The translations under genes were made by a program, and so were the position numbers. Of a DNA stretch of 64,000 bases, positions 1 through 12,699 are shown piece by piece; positions within the stretch are counted from its first letter, which is position 1; each line of letters starts with the position of its first letter. This DNA comes from Xylocopa sonorina (Eukaryota > Arthropoda > Insecta > Hymenoptera > Apidae). Under the pieces are notes generated by a model. That model ran no database searches. It worked only from the letters and a program-made list of their open reading frames with translations, and was not told the DNA's origin. The stretch is from assembly GCF_050948175.1 (NCBI RefSeq), contig NW_027490219.1, positions 248,001 through 312,000 on the forward strand, given 5' to 3'.

Positions 1-201
1 TTCATGGTAAGATATAATATGATTTGTGAAGTGTTATGTGTTCCTCGTCTACACTTCAAATGAATGTAAATGCGTCACTTCCTTGCAAAGAAATAGCGTT
101 TGTAGATGTCTACGTATAGTAGCAATAAATATGTAATGCTTCTTAAAACGCGATATCGCATCTCATTTCTACGTTTCATGGTAAGATATAATATGATTTG
201 C

Positions 202-255
202 GAAGTGTCATGTATTCCTCGTCTACTATTCAAATGAGTGTAAATGCGACACTTC
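202..255. other. Imperfect hairpin arms within the monomer (gaagtgtc / gacacttc)
   Basis: The 8-bp arm gaagtgtc at 202-209 is the exact reverse complement of gacacttc at 248-255. In most other monomers a second, nearer partner, acacttc, follows ctcgtct and can pair with gaagtgt. The pairing potential recurs in most A and B monomers. Whether it forms a hairpin or cruciform is inference. Confidence 0.7.
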
Positions 256-266
256 CTAGCAAGGAA
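253..266. other. Short inverted repeat ttcct-agca-aggaa
   Basis: Five-base arms ttcct (253-257) and aggaa (262-266) flank a 4-base loop. The loop varies between monomers (agca, tgct, cgct) while the arms are largely kept. In the tgca variant it becomes the perfect 14-bp palindrome ttccttgcaaggaa, for example at 775-788. Confidence 0.8.
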
Positions 267-283
267 ATAGCGTTTGCAGATGT

Positions 284-296
284 CTACGTATCGTAG
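284..296. other. Short inverted repeat ctacg-tat-cgtag
   Basis: Five-base arms ctacg (284-288) and cgtag (292-296) surround tat. The motif is present in most A monomers and many B monomers. In others the right arm is changed to cgaag, cggag or agtag, which breaks the symmetry. Confidence 0.8.
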
Positions 297-323
297 CTAT
301 AGATTTCTAATGCTTCTTAAAAC

Positions 324-333
324 GCGATATCGC
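324..333. other. 10-bp perfect palindrome gcgatatcgc
   Basis: A self-complementary decamer that is among the best-kept motifs in both subfamilies. It carries a gatatc site, so an EcoRV digest should give a 174-bp ladder across the array. Occasional monomers lose it, for example gcgataacgc and gcgacatcgc. Confidence 0.85.
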
Positions 334-774
334 ATCTCATTTCTATGTTTCATGGTAAGATATAATATGATTTGCGAAGTGTCATGTATTCCTCGTCTAC
401 ACTTCAAATGAATGTAAATGCGACACTTCCTTGCTAGGAAATAGCGTCTGCAGATGTCTAGGTATCGTAGCAATAGAGTTCTAATGCTTCTTATAACGCG
501 ATATCGCATCTCATTTCTATGTTTCATGGTAAGATGTAATATGATTTGCGAAGTGTTATGTATTCCTCGTCTACACTTGAAATGAATGTGAATGCGACAC
601 TTCCTCGCTAGGAAATAGCGTTTGCAGATGTCTACGTATCGTAGCAATAGAGTTCATAGGTTTCATAAAACGCGATATCGCATCTCATTTCTATGTTTCA
701 TGGTAAGATATAATATGATTTGCGAAGTGTTATGTATTCCTCGTCTACACTTCAAATGAATGTAAATGCGGCAC

Positions 775-788
775 TTCCTTGCAAGGAA
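775..788. other. 14-bp perfect palindrome ttccttgcaaggaa
   Basis: A self-complementary 14-mer created where the loop of the ttcct/aggaa pair is tgca. The same variant recurs in other A monomers carrying cagttgtctac, and in the hybrid monomers near 10.87 kb and 27.21 kb. Confidence 0.8.
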
Positions 789-2262
789 ATAGCGTTTGCA
801 GTTGTCTACCTATCGTAGCAATAGTGTTCTAATGCTTCTTAAAACGAGATATCGCATCTCATTTCTATGTTTCATGGTAAGATATAATATGATTTGCGAA
901 GTGTTATGTATTCCTCGTCTACACTTCAAATGAATGTAAATGCGACACTTCCTTGCAAAGAAATAGCGTTTGCAGATGTCTACGTATAGTAGCAATAGAT
1001 ATGTAATGCTTCTTAAAACGCGATATCGCATCTCATTTCTACGTTTCATGGTAAGATATAATATGATTTGCGAAGTGTCATGTTTTCCTCGTCTACTATT
1101 CAAATGAGTGTAAATGCGACACTTCCTAGCAAAGAGATAGCGTTTGCAGATGTCTACGTATCGTAGACATAGATTTCAAATGCTTCTTAAAACGCGATAT
1201 CGCATCTCATTTCTATGTTTCATGGTAAGATATAATATGATTTGCGAAGTGTTATGTATTCCTCGCCTACACTTCAAATGAATGTAAATGCGACACTTCC
1301 TTGCAAAGAAATAGCGTTTGCAGATGTCTACGTATAGTAGCAATAGATATGTAATGCTTCTTAAAACGCGATATCGCATCTCATTTCTACGTTTCATGGT
1401 AAGATATAATATGATTTGCGAAGTGTCATGTATTCCTCGTCTACTATTCAAATGAGTGTAAATGCGACACTTCCTAGCAAGGAAATAGCGTTTGCAGATG
1501 TCTACGTATCGTAGCTATAGATTTCTAATGCTTCTTAAAACGCGATATCGCATCTCATTTCTATGTTTCATGGTAAGATATAATATGATTTGCGAAGTGT
1601 CATGTATTCCTCGTCTACACTTCACATGAATGTGAATGCGACACTTCCTCGCTAGGAAATAGCGTTTGTAGATGTCTACGTATCGTAGCAATAGAGTTCA
1701 TATGATTCTTAAAACGCGATATCGCACCTCATTTCTATGTTTCATGGTAAGATATAACATGATTTGCGAAGTGTTATGTATTCCTCGTCAACACTTCAAA
1801 TGAATGTAAATGCGACACTTCCTTGCAAAGAAATAGCGTTTGCAGATGTCTACGTATCGTAGCAATAGATATGTAATGCTTCTTAAAACGCGATATCACA
1901 TCTCATTTCTATGTTTCATGGTAAGATATAATATGATTTGCGAAGTGTCATGTATTCCTCGTCTACACTTCAAATGAATGTAAATGCGACACTTCCTTGC
2001 TAGGAAATAGCGTCTGCAGATGTCTAGGTATCGTAGCGATAGAGTTCTAATGCTTCTTAAAACGCGATATCGCACCTCATTTCTATGTTTCTTGGTAAGA
2101 CATAATATGATTTGCGAAGTGTTTTGTATTCCTCGTCTACACTTCAAATGAATGTAAATGCGACACCTCCTTGCTAGGAAATAGCGTCTGCAGATGTCTA
2201 GGTATCGTAGCAATAGTGTTCTAATGCTTCTCATAACGCGATATCGCATCTCATTTCTATGT

Positions 2263-2840
2263 TTCATGGTAAGATATAATATGATTTGTGAAGTGTTATG
2301 TGTTCCTCGTCTACACTTCAAATGAATGTAAATGCGTCACTTCCTTGCAAAGAAATAGCGTTTGTAGATGTCTACGTATAGTAGCAATAAATATGTAATG
2401 CTTCTTAAAACGCGATATCGCATCTCATTTCTACGTTTCATGGTAAGATATAATATGATTTGCGAAGTGTCATGTATTCCTCGTCTACTATTCAAATGAG
2501 TGTAAATGCGACACTTCCTAGCAAGGAAATAGCGTTTGCAGATGTCTACGTATCGTAGCTATAGATTTCTAATGCTTCTTAAAACGCGATATCGCATCTC
2601 ATTTCTATGTTTCATGGTAAGATATAATATGATTTGCGAAGTGTCATGTATTCCTCGTCTACACTTCAAATGAATGTAAATGCGACACTTCCTTGCTAGG
2701 AAATAGCGTCTGCAGATGTCTAGGTATCGTAGCAATAGAGTTCTAATGCTTCTTATAACGCGATATCGCATCTCATTTCTATGTTTCATGGTAAGATGTA
2801 ATATGATTTGCGAAGTGTTATGTATTCCTCGTCTACACTT
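2263..2840. repeat. Right copy of a 13-monomer-spaced duplication
   Basis: Partner of 1-578 (see that entry for the shared private variants). Beyond 2840 this copy continues into the ggaagtagcgattgcag monomer that is usual after a gtctgcag monomer elsewhere in the array. The copy at the window start is therefore the rearranged one. Confidence 0.8.
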
Positions 2841-3132
2841 CAAATGAATGTAAATGCGACACTTCCTTGCAAGGAAGTAGCGATTGCAGATGTCTACGTA
2901 TCGAAGCAATAGGATTCTTATGATTATTAAAACGCGATATCGCATCTCATTTCTATGTTTCATGGTAAGATATAATATGATTTGCGAAGTGTCATGTATT
3001 CCTCGTCTACACTTCAAATGAATGTGAATGCGACACTTCCTCGCTAGGAAATAGCGTTTGCAGATGTCTACGTATCGTAGCAATAGAGTTCATATGATTC
3101 TTAAAACGCGATATCGCATCTCATTTCTATGT

Positions 3133-4176
3133 TTCATGGTAAGATATAACATGATTTGCGAAGTGTTATGTATTCCTCGTCTACACTTCAAATGAATGTG
3201 AATGCGATACTTCCTCGCTAGGAAATAGCGTATGCAGATGTCTACGTATCGTAGCAATAGCTTTCTAATGCTTCTTAAAACGCGATATCGCATCTCATTT
3301 CTATGTTTCATGGTAAGATATAATATGATTTGCGAAGTGCTACGTTATCCTCGTCTACACTTCAAATGAATGTAAATGCGACACTTCCTTGCAAAGAAAT
3401 AGCGTTTGCAGATATCTACGTATCGTAGCAATAGGTATGTAATGCTTCATAAAACGCGATATCGCATCTCATTTCTACGTTTCATGGTAAGATATAATAT
3501 GATTTGCGAAGTGTCATGTATTCCTCGTCTACTATTCAAATGAGTGTAAATGCGACACTTCCTAGCAAGGAGATAGCGTTTGCAGATGTCTACGTATCGT
3601 AGCCATAGATTTCAAATGCTTCTTAAAACGCGATATCGCATCTCATTTCTATGTTTCATGGTAAGATATAACATGATTTGCGAAGTGTTATGTATTCCTC
3701 GCCTACACTTCAAATGAATGTAAATGCGACACTTCCTTGCAAAGAAATAGCGTTTGCAGATGTCTACGTATAGTAGCAATAGATATGTAATGCTTCTTAA
3801 AACGCGATATCGCATCTCATTTCTACGTTTCATGGTAAGATATAATATGATTTGCGAAGTGTCATGTATTCCTCGTCTACTATTCAAATGAGTGTAAATG
3901 CGACACTTCCTAGCAAGGAAATAGCGTTTGCAGATGTCTACGTATCGTAGCTATAGATTTCTAATGCTTCTTAAAACGCGATATCGCATCTCATTTCTAT
4001 GTTTCATGGTAAGATATAATATGATTTGCGAAGTTTCATGTATTCCTCGTCTACACTTCAAATGAATGTGAATGCGACACTTCCTCGCTAGGAAATAGCG
4101 TTTGTAGATGTCTACGTATCGTAGCAATAGAGTTCATATGATTCTTAAAACGCGATATCGCATCTCATTTCTATGT
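3133..4176. repeat. Six-monomer block, copy 1 of a 23-monomer (4002 bp) spacing
   Basis: The monomer order is: gcgatacttcc/agctttc, gctacg/cagatatctacg, tactatt/aaggagatag, gcctacac/gcaaagaaa, tactatt/aaggaaatag, then gtgaatg/tttgtagatg. It recurs 4002 bp downstream at 7135-8178. The same 23-monomer spacing appears between about 20.8-22.0 kb and 24.8-26.0 kb, so it is a candidate ancestral higher-order unit of the A array. Confidence 0.75.
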
Positions 4177-6786
4177 TTCATGGTAAGATATAACATGATT
4201 TGCAAAGTGCCATGTATTCCTCGTCTACACTTCAAATGAATGTAAATGCGACACTTCCTTGCAAGGAAATAGCGTTTGCAGTTGTCTACGTATCGTAGCA
4301 ATAGAGTTCTTATGATTCTTAAAACGCGATATCGCATCTCATTTCTATGTTTCATGGTAAGATATAATATGATTTGCGAAGTGTCATGTATTCCTCGTCT
4401 ACACTTCAAATGAATGTGAATGCGACACTTCCTCGCTAGGAAATAGCGTTTGCGGATGTCTACGTATCGTAGCAATAGAGTTCATATGATTCTTAAAACG
4501 CGATATCGCATCTCATTTCTATGTTTCATGGTAAGATATAACATGATTTGCGAAGTGTTATGTATTCCTCGTCTACACTTCAAATGAATGTGAATGCGAT
4601 ACTTCCTCGCTAGGAAATAGCGTATGCAGATGTCTACGTATCGTAGCAATAGCTTTCTAATGCTTCTTAAAACGCGATATCGCATCTCATTTCTATGTTT
4701 CATGGTAAGATATAATATGATTTGCGAAGTGCTACGTATTCCTCGTCTACACTTCAAATGAATGTAAATGCGACACTTCCTTGCAAAGAAATAGCGTTTG
4801 CAGATATCTACGTATCGTAGCAATAGGTATGTAATGCTTCATAAAACGCGATATCGCATCTCATTTCTACGTTTCATGGTAAGATATAATATGATTTGCG
4901 AAGTGTCATGTATTCCTCGTCTACTATTCAAATGAGTGTAAATGCGACACTTCCTAGCAAGGAGATAGCGTTTGCAGATGTCTACGTATCGTAGCCATAG
5001 ATTTCAAATGCTTCTTAAAACGCGATATCGCATCTCATTTCTAAGTTTCATGGTAAGATATAACATGATTTGCGAAGTGTCATGTATTCCTCGTCTACAC
5101 TTCAAATGAATGTGAATGCGACACTTCCTCGCTAGGAAATAGCGTTTGTAGATGTCTACGTATCGTAGCAATAGATATGTAATGCTTCTTAAAACGCGAT
5201 ATCGCATCTCATTTCTATGTTTCATGGTAAGATATAATATGATTTGCGAAGTGTCATGTATTCCTCGTCTACACTTCAAATGAATGTAAATGCGACACTT
5301 CCTTGCTAGGAAATAGCGTCTGCAGATGTCTAGGTATCGTAGCGATAGAGTTCTAATGCTTCTTAAAACGCGATATCGCACCTCATTTCTATGTTTCTTG
5401 GTAAGACATAAAATGATTTGCGAAGTGTTATGTATTCCTCGTCTACACTTCAAATGAATGTAAATGCGACACTTCCTTGCAAAGAAATAGTGTTTGCAGA
5501 TGTCTACGTATCGTAGCAATAGATTTCTAATGCTTCTTAAAACGCGATATCGCATCTCATTTCTATGTTTCATGGTAAGATATAATATGATTTGCGAAGT
5601 GTCATGTATTCCTCGTCTACACTTCAAATGAATGTAAATGCGAAACTTCCTTGCAAGGAAATAGCGTTTGCAGATGTCTACCTATCGTAGCAATAGAGTT
5701 CTAATGCTTCTTAAAACGCGATATCGCATCTCATTTCTATGTTTCATGGTAAGATATAATATGATTTGCGAAGTGTTATGTATTCCTCGTCAACACTTCA
5801 AATGAATGTAAATGCGACACTTCCTTGCAAAGAAATAGCGTTTGCAGATGTCTACGTATCGTAGCAATAGATATGTAATGCTTCTTAAAACGCGATATCG
5901 CATCACATTTCTATGTTTCATGGTAAGATATAATATGATTTGCGAAGTGTCATGTATTCCTCGTCTACACTTCAAATGAATGTAAATGCGACACTTCCTT
6001 GCTAGGAAATAGCGTCTGCAGATGTCTAGGTATCGTAGCGATAGAGTTCTAATGCTTCTTAAAACGCGATATCGCACCTCATTTCTATGTTTCTTGGTAA
6101 GACATAATATGATTTGCGAAGTGTTATGTATTCCTCGTCTACACTTCAAATGAATGTAAATGCGACACTTCCTTGCAAAGAAATAGTGTTTGCAGATGTC
6201 TACGTATCGTAGCAATAGATTTCTAATGCTTCTTAAAACGCGATATCGCATCTCATTTCTATGTTTCATGGTAAGATATAATATGATTTGCGAAGTGTCA
6301 TGTATTCCTCGTCTACACTTCAAATGAATGTAAATGCGACACTTCCTTGCTAGGAAATAGCGTCTGCAGATGTCTAGGTATCGTAGCAATAGTGTTCTAA
6401 TGCTTCTCATAACGCGATATCGCATCTCATTTCTATGTTTCATGGTAAGATATAATATGATTTGTGAAGTGTTATGTATTCCTCGTCTACACTTCAAATG
6501 AATGTAAATGCGACACTTCCTTGCAAAGAAATAGCGTTTGCAGATGTCTACGTATAGTAGCAATAAATATGTAATGCTTCTTAAAACTCGATATCGCATC
6601 TCATTTCTACGTTTCATGGTAAGATATAATATGATTTGCGAAGTGTCATGTATTCCTCGTCTACTATTCAAATGGGTATAAATGCGACACTTCCTAGCAA
6701 GGAAATAGCGTTTGCAGATGTCTACGTATCGTAGCTATAGATTTCTAATGCTTCTTAAAACGCGATATCGCATCTCATTTCTATGT

Positions 6787-7440
6787 TTCATGGTAAGATA
6801 TAATATGATTTGCGAAGTGTCATGTATTCCTCGTCTACACTTCAAATGAATGTGAATGCGACACTTCCTCGCTAGGAAATAGCGTTTGTAGATGTCTACG
6901 TATCGTAGCAATAGATATGTAATGCTTCTTAAAACGCGATATCGCATCTCATTTCTATGTTTCATGGTAAGATATAACATGATTTGCGAAGTGTCATGTA
7001 TTCCTCGTCTACACTTCAAATGAATGTGAATGCGACACTTCCTTGCTAGGAAATAGCGTCTGCAGATGTCTACGTATCGTAGCAATAGAGTTCATATGAT
7101 TCTTAAAACGCGATATCGCATCTCATTTCTATGTTTCATGGTAAGATATAACATGATTTGCGAAGTGTTATGTATTCCTCGTCTACACTTCAAATGAATG
7201 TGAATGCGATACTTCCTCGCTAGGAAATAGCGTATGCAGATGTCTACGTATCGTAGCAATAGCTTTCTAATACTTCTTAAAACGCGATATCGCATCTCAT
7301 TTCTATGTTTCATGGTAAGATATAATATGATTTGCGAAGTGCTACGTATTCCTCGTCTACACTTCAAATGAATGTAAATGCGACACTTCCGTGCAAAGAA
7401 ATAGCGTTTGCAGATATCTACGTATCGTAGCAATAGGTAT
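6787..7440. repeat. Four-monomer block duplicated 11 monomers downstream, left copy
   Basis: This block matches 8701-9354 at a 1914-bp offset, including the uncommon taatacttctt. It also has the same rare pair of monomers: tttgtagatg followed by agatatgtaatgc, then a gtctgcagatgtctacg monomer. Confidence 0.75.
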
Positions 7441-8178
7441 GTAATGCTTCATAAAACGCGATATCGCATCTCATTTCTACGTTTCATGGTAAGATATAAT
7501 ATGATTTGCGAAGTGTCATGTATTCCTCGTCTACTATTCAAATGAGTGTAAATGCGACACTTCCTAGCAAGGAGATAGCGTTTGCAGATGTCTACGTATC
7601 GTAGCCATAGATTTCAAATGCTTCTTAAAACGCGATATCGCATCTCATTTCTATGTTTCATGGTAAGATATAACATGATTTGCGAAGTGTTATGTATTCC
7701 TCGCCTACACTTCAAATGAATGTAAATGCGACACTTCCTTGCAAAGAAATAGCTTTTGCAGATGTCTACGTATAGTAGCAATAGATATGTAATGCTTCTT
7801 AAAACGCGATATCGCATCTCATTTCTACGTTTCATGGTAAGATATAATATGATTTGTGAAGTGTCATGTATTCCTCGTCTGCTATTCAAATGAGTGTAAA
7901 TGCGACACTTCCTAGCAAGGAAATAGCGTTTGCAGATGTCTACGTATCATAGCTATAGATTTCTAATGCTTCTTGAAACGCGATATCGCATCTCATTTCT
8001 ATGTTTCATGGTAAGATATAATATGATTTGCGAAGTGTCATGTATTCCTCGTCTACACTTCAAATGAATGTGAATGCGACACTTCCTCGCTAGGAAATAG
8101 CGTTTGTAGATGTCTACGTATCGTAGCAATAGAGTTCATATGATTCTTAAAACGCGATATCGCATCTCATTTCTATGT
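7135..8178. repeat. Six-monomer block, copy 2 of a 23-monomer (4002 bp) spacing
   Basis: Partner of 3133-4176 in the same monomer order. It has a few private changes, such as taatacttctt, cttccgtgcaaag and agcttttgcag. The monomers on both sides differ from those around copy 1. Confidence 0.75.
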
Positions 8179-8700
8179 TTCATGGTAAGATATAACATGA
8201 TTTGCGAAGTGTCATGTATTCCTCGTCTACACTTCAAATGAATGTAAATGCGACACTTCCTTGCTAGGAAATAGCGTCTGCAGATGTCTAGGTATCGTAG
8301 CAATAGAGTTCTAATGCTTCTCATAACGCGATATCGCATCTCATTTCTACGTTTCATGGTAAGATGTAATATGATTTGCAAAGTGTTATGTATTCCTCGT
8401 CTACACTTCAAATGAATATAAATGCGACACTTCCTTGCAAGGAAGAAGCGATTGCAGATGTCTACGTATCGAAGCAATAGAGTTCTTATGATTCTTAAAA
8501 CGCGATATCGCATCTCATTTCTATGTTTCATGGTAAGATATAATATGGTTTGCGAAGTGTCATGTATTCCTCGTCTACACTTCAAATGAATGTGAATGCG
8601 ACACTTCCTCGCTAGGAAATAGCGTTTGCAGATGTCTACGTATCGTAGCAATAGAGTTCATATGATTCTTAAAACGCGATATCGCATCTCATTTCTATGT

Positions 8701-9354
8701 TTCATGGTAAGATATAACATGATTTGCGAAGTGTCGTGTATTCCTCGTCTACACTTCAAATGAATGTGAATGCGACACTTCCTCGCTAGGAAATAGCGTT
8801 TGTAGATGTCTACGTATCGTAGCAATAGATATGTAATGCTTCTTAAAACGCGATATCGCATCTCATTTCTATGTTTCATGGTAAGATATAACATGATTTG
8901 CGAAGTGTCATGTATTCCTCGTCTACACTTCAAATGAATGTGAATGCGACACTTCCTTGCTAGGAAATAGCGTCTGCAGATGTCTACGTATCGTAGCAAT
9001 AGAGTTCATATGATTCTTAAAACGCGATATCGCATCTCATTTCTATGTTTCATGGTAAGATATAACATGATTTGCGAAGTGTTATGTATTCCTCGTCTAC
9101 ACTTCAAATGAATGTGAATGCGATACTTCCTCGCTAGGAAATAGCGTATGCAGATGTCTACGTATCGTAGCAATAGCTTTCTAATACTTCTTAAAACGCG
9201 ATATCGCATCTCATTTCTATGTTTCATGGTAAGATATAATATGATTTGCGAAGTGCTACGTATTCCTCGTCTACACTTCAAATGAATGTAAATGCGACAC
9301 TTCCTTGCAAAAGAAATAGCGTTTGCAGATATCTACGTATCGTAGCAATAGGTA
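8701..9354. repeat. Four-monomer block duplicated 11 monomers downstream, right copy
   Basis: Partner of 6787-7440. Private changes here are gtgtcgtgtattcc and an extra A in gcaaaagaaatag near 9307. Confidence 0.75.
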
Positions 9355-9397
9355 TGTAATGCTTCATAAAACGCGATATCGCATCTCATTTCTACGT

Positions 9398-10441
9398 TTC
9401 ATGGTAAGATGTAATATGATTTGCAAAGTGTTATGTATTCCTCGTCTACACTTCAAATGAATATAAATGCGACACTTCCTTGCAAGGAAGAAGCGATTGC
9501 AGATGTCTACGTATCGAAGCAATAGAGTTCTTATGATTCTTAAAACGCGATATCGCTTCTCATTTCTATGTTTCATGGTAAGATATAATATGGTTTGCGA
9601 AGTGTCATGTATTCCTCGTCTACACTTCAAATGAATGTGAATGCGACACTTCCTCGCTAGGAAATAGCGTTTGCAGATGTCTACGTATCGTAGCAATAGA
9701 GTTCATATGATTCTTAAAACGCGATATCGCATCTCATTTCTGTGTTTCATGGTAAGATATAACATGATTTGCGAAGTGTCATGTATTCCTCGTCTACACT
9801 TCAAATGAATGTAAATCCGACACTTCCTTGCTAGGAAATAGCGTCTGCAGATGTCTAGGTATCGTAGCAATAGAGTTCTAATGCTTCTCATAACGCGATA
9901 TCGCATCTCATTTCTACGTTTCATGGTAAGATGTAATATGATTTGCAAAGTGTTATGTATTCCTCGTCTACACTTCAAATGAATATAAATGCGACACTTC
10001 CTTGCAAGGAAGAAGCGATTGCAGATGTCTACGTATCGAAGCAATAGAGTTCTTATGATTCTTAAAACGCGATATCGCATCTCATTTCTATGTTTCATGG
10101 TAAGATATAATATGGTTTGCGAAGTGTCATGTATTCCTCGTCTACACTTCAAATGAATGTGAATGCGACACTTCCTCGCTAGGAAATAGCGTTTGCAGAT
10201 GTCTACGTATCGAAGCAATAGAGTTCTTATGATTCTTAAACGCGATATCGCAATCTCATTTCTATGTTTCATGGTAAGATATAATATGGTTTGCGAAGTG
10301 TCATGTATTCCTCGTCTACACTTCAAATGAATGTGAATGCGACACTTCCTCGCTAGGAAATAGCGTTTGCAGATGTCTACGTATCGTAGCAATAGAGTTC
10401 ATATGATTCTTAAAACGCGATATCGCATCTCATTTCTATGT
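9398..10441. repeat. Locally reshuffled three-monomer (522-bp) duplications
   Basis: The uncommon monomer with aagatgtaatatg, gcaaagtg and ggaagaagcgatt starts at about 8353, 9398 and 9920. It is followed each time by a tatggtttgcg monomer. The two units 9398-9919 and 9920-10441 are each 522 bp, but their third monomers differ. This suggests several small unequal exchanges in a row. Small indels occur nearby (cttaaacgcg and gcaatctc near 10.24 kb, gcgagtgt near 10.46 kb). Confidence 0.6.
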
Positions 10442-10499
10442 TTCATGGTAAGATATAGTATGATTTGCGAGTGTTATGTATTCCTCGTCTACACTTCAA

Positions 10500-11620
10500 A
10501 TGAATGTAAATGCGACACTTCCTTGCAAGGAAATAGCGTTTGCAGTTGTCTACCTATCGTAGCAATAGTGTTCTAATGCTTCTTAAAACGAGATATCGCG
10601 TCTCATTTCTATGTTTCATGGTAAGATATAATATGATTTGCGAAGTGTTATGTAGTCCTCGTCTACACATCAAATGAATGTAAATGCGACACTTCCTTGC
10701 AAGGAAATAGCGTTTGCTGATGTCTACGTATCGAAGCAATAGAGTTCAAATGCTTCTTAAAACGAGATATTGCATCTCATATCTATGTTTCATGATAAGA
10801 TATAATATTCATTTTTGAAGTCTTTTGCATTCCTCGTATGCGATTCAAATGAATGTAAATGCAACACTTCCTTGCAAGGAAATAGCGTTTGCAGTTGTCT
10901 ACGGTATCGTAGCAATAGAGTTCTTATGATTCTTAAAACGCGATATCGCATCTCATTTCTATGTTTCATGGTAAGATATAATATGATTTGTGAAGTGTTA
11001 TGTATTCCTCGTCTACACTTCAAATGAATGTAAATGCGGCACTTCCTTGCAAGGAAATAGCGTTTGCAGATGTCTACGTATCGTAGCAATAGATATGTAA
11101 TGCTACTTAAAACGCGATATCGCATCTCATTTCTGTGTTTCATGGTAATATATAATATGATTTGCGAAGTGTTATGTATTCCTCGTCTACACTTCAAATG
11201 AGTGTAAATGCGACACTTCCTTGCAAAGAAATAGCGTTTGCAGATGTCTACGTATCGTAGCAATAGATATGTAATGCTTCTTAAAACGCGATAACGCATC
11301 TCATTTCTATGTTTCATGGTAAGATATAATATGATTTGCGAAGTGTCATGTATTCCTCGTCTACACTTCAAATGAATGTAAATGCGACACTTCCTTGCTA
11401 GGAAATAGCGTCTGCAGATGTGTAGGTATCGTAGCAATACAGTTCTAATGCTTCTTATAACGCGATATCGCATCTCATTTCTATGTTTCATGGTAAGATA
11501 TAATATGATTTGCGAAGTGTCGTGTATTCCTCGTCTACACTTCAAATGAATGTGAATGCGACACTTCCTCGCTAGGAAATAGCGTTTGCAGATGTCTACG
11601 TATCCTAGCAATAAAGTTCA
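10500..11620. repeat. A-array block shared with 26.84-27.96 kb, copy 1
   Basis: This block shares a run of unusual monomers with 26840-27960: one ending gtgttctaatgc with aaaacgagatatc, one with acatcaaatgaatg and tgctgat, the hybrid monomer at 10789, and one with caatacagttc. This copy has one extra monomer around 11139-11312, judged from the change of offset from about 94 to about 93 monomers. Confidence 0.7.
10789..10964. repeat. A/B hybrid monomer, copy 1
   Basis: Inside the A array, this monomer starts ttcatgataagatataat and continues attcatttttgaag. That resembles subfamily B (ttcatgataag, attcattgcg) rather than A (ttcatggtaag, tgatttgcg). Its 3' part (ttgcaaggaaatagcg, cagttgtctac) is A-like. 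It also has private features: gaagtcttttgcattcc, cgtatgcgattc and gcaacacttcc. It is about 176 bp long because of an extra base in the ttttt run and one in ctacggtatcg. Confidence 0.75.
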
Positions 11621-11800
11621 TATGATACTTAAAACGCGATATCGCATCTCATTTCTATGTTTCATGGTAAGATATAACATGATTTGCGAAGTGTTATGTA
11701 TTCCTCGTCTACACTTCAAATGAATGTGAATGCGACACTTCCTAGCAAGGAAATAGCGTTTGCAGATGTCTACGTATCGTAGCAATAGATATGTAATGCT
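11300..11800. repeat. A-array block shared with 40.87-41.36 kb
   Basis: Private variants gatgtgtaggtatcgtag, caatacagttc, caataaagttcat and gatacttaaaac occur here and again about 29.56 kb downstream. This shows that older long-range copies persist in the array. Related but not identical monomers lie at 27.6-28.1 kb. Confidence 0.65.
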
Positions 11801-12699
11801 TCCTAAACGCGATATCGCATCTCATTTCTATATTTCATGGTAAGATATAATATGATTTGTGAAGTGTCATGTATTCCTCGTCTACTATTCAAATGAGTGT
11901 AAATGCGACACGTCCTAGCAAGGAAATAGCGTTTGCAGATGTCTACGTATCGTAGCTATAGATTTCTAATGCTTCTTAAAACGCGATATCGCATCCCATT
12001 TCTATGTTTCATGGTAAGATATAATATGATTTGCGAAGTGGCATGTATTCCTCGTCTACACTTCAAATGAATGTGAATGCGACACTTCCTCGCTAGGAAT
12101 AGCGTTTGTAGATGTCTACGTATCGTAGCAATAGAGTTCATATGATTCTTAAAACGCGATATCGCATCTCATTTCTATGTTCATGGTAGATATAACATGA
12201 TTTGCGAAGTGTCATGTATTCCTCGTCTACACTTCAAATGAATGTAAATGCGACACTTCCTTGCTAGGAAATAGCGTCTGCAGATGTCTAGGTATCGTAG
12301 CAATAGAGTTCTAATGCTTCTCATAACGCGATATCGCATCACATTTCTATGTTTCATGTAAAGATATAATATGGTTTGCGAAGTGTTATGTATTCCTCGT
12401 CTACACTTCAAATGAATGTGATGCGACACTTCCTCGCTAGGAAATAGCGTTTGCAGATGTCTACGTATCGTAGCAAAAGAGTTCATATGATTCTTAAAAC
12501 GCGATATCCAATCTCATTTCTATGTTTCATGGTAAGATATAATATAATTTGCGAAGTGTCATGTATTCCTCGTCTACACTTCAAATGAATGTAAATGCGA
12601 CACTTCCTTGCTAGGAAATAGCGTCTGCAGATGTCTAGGTATCGTAGCGATAGTGTTCTAATGCTTCTTAAAACGCGATATCGCACCTCATTTCTATGT

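Larger units (their letters stand above)
175..348. repeat. Representative subfamily A monomer
   Basis: One full 174-bp monomer in the phase used here, starting at ttcatggtaag. It belongs to the variant class with tactattcaaatgagtg and ctagcaaggaaatag, which recurs throughout the A array and serves as a marker of block structure. A typical A monomer is about 37% GC with 9 CpG sites. It contains an EcoRV-type gatatc, and most copies contain tacgta. Confidence 0.95.
1..578. repeat. Left copy of a 13-monomer-spaced duplication
   Basis: Bases 1-578 match 2263-2840, an offset of 2262 bp or 13 monomers. The matches include private variants: gtgttatgtgttcc, a gcgtcacttcc change, tttgtagatg in a gcaaagaaa monomer, and agcaataaatatg. 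The copies part near 579, where the left one has acacttgaaatg and goes on to gtgaatg. The window edge truncates the block on the left. Confidence 0.8.

Noticed and set aside
5790..6671. Long minus-strand open frames (up to about 293 codons) looking like a basic repeat protein
   Set aside because: They are the same 58-codon satellite translation repeated, open only because the period is a multiple of three. Starts and ends follow random stops and indels, there is no promoter or unique sequence, and the frame is not kept in subfamily B.
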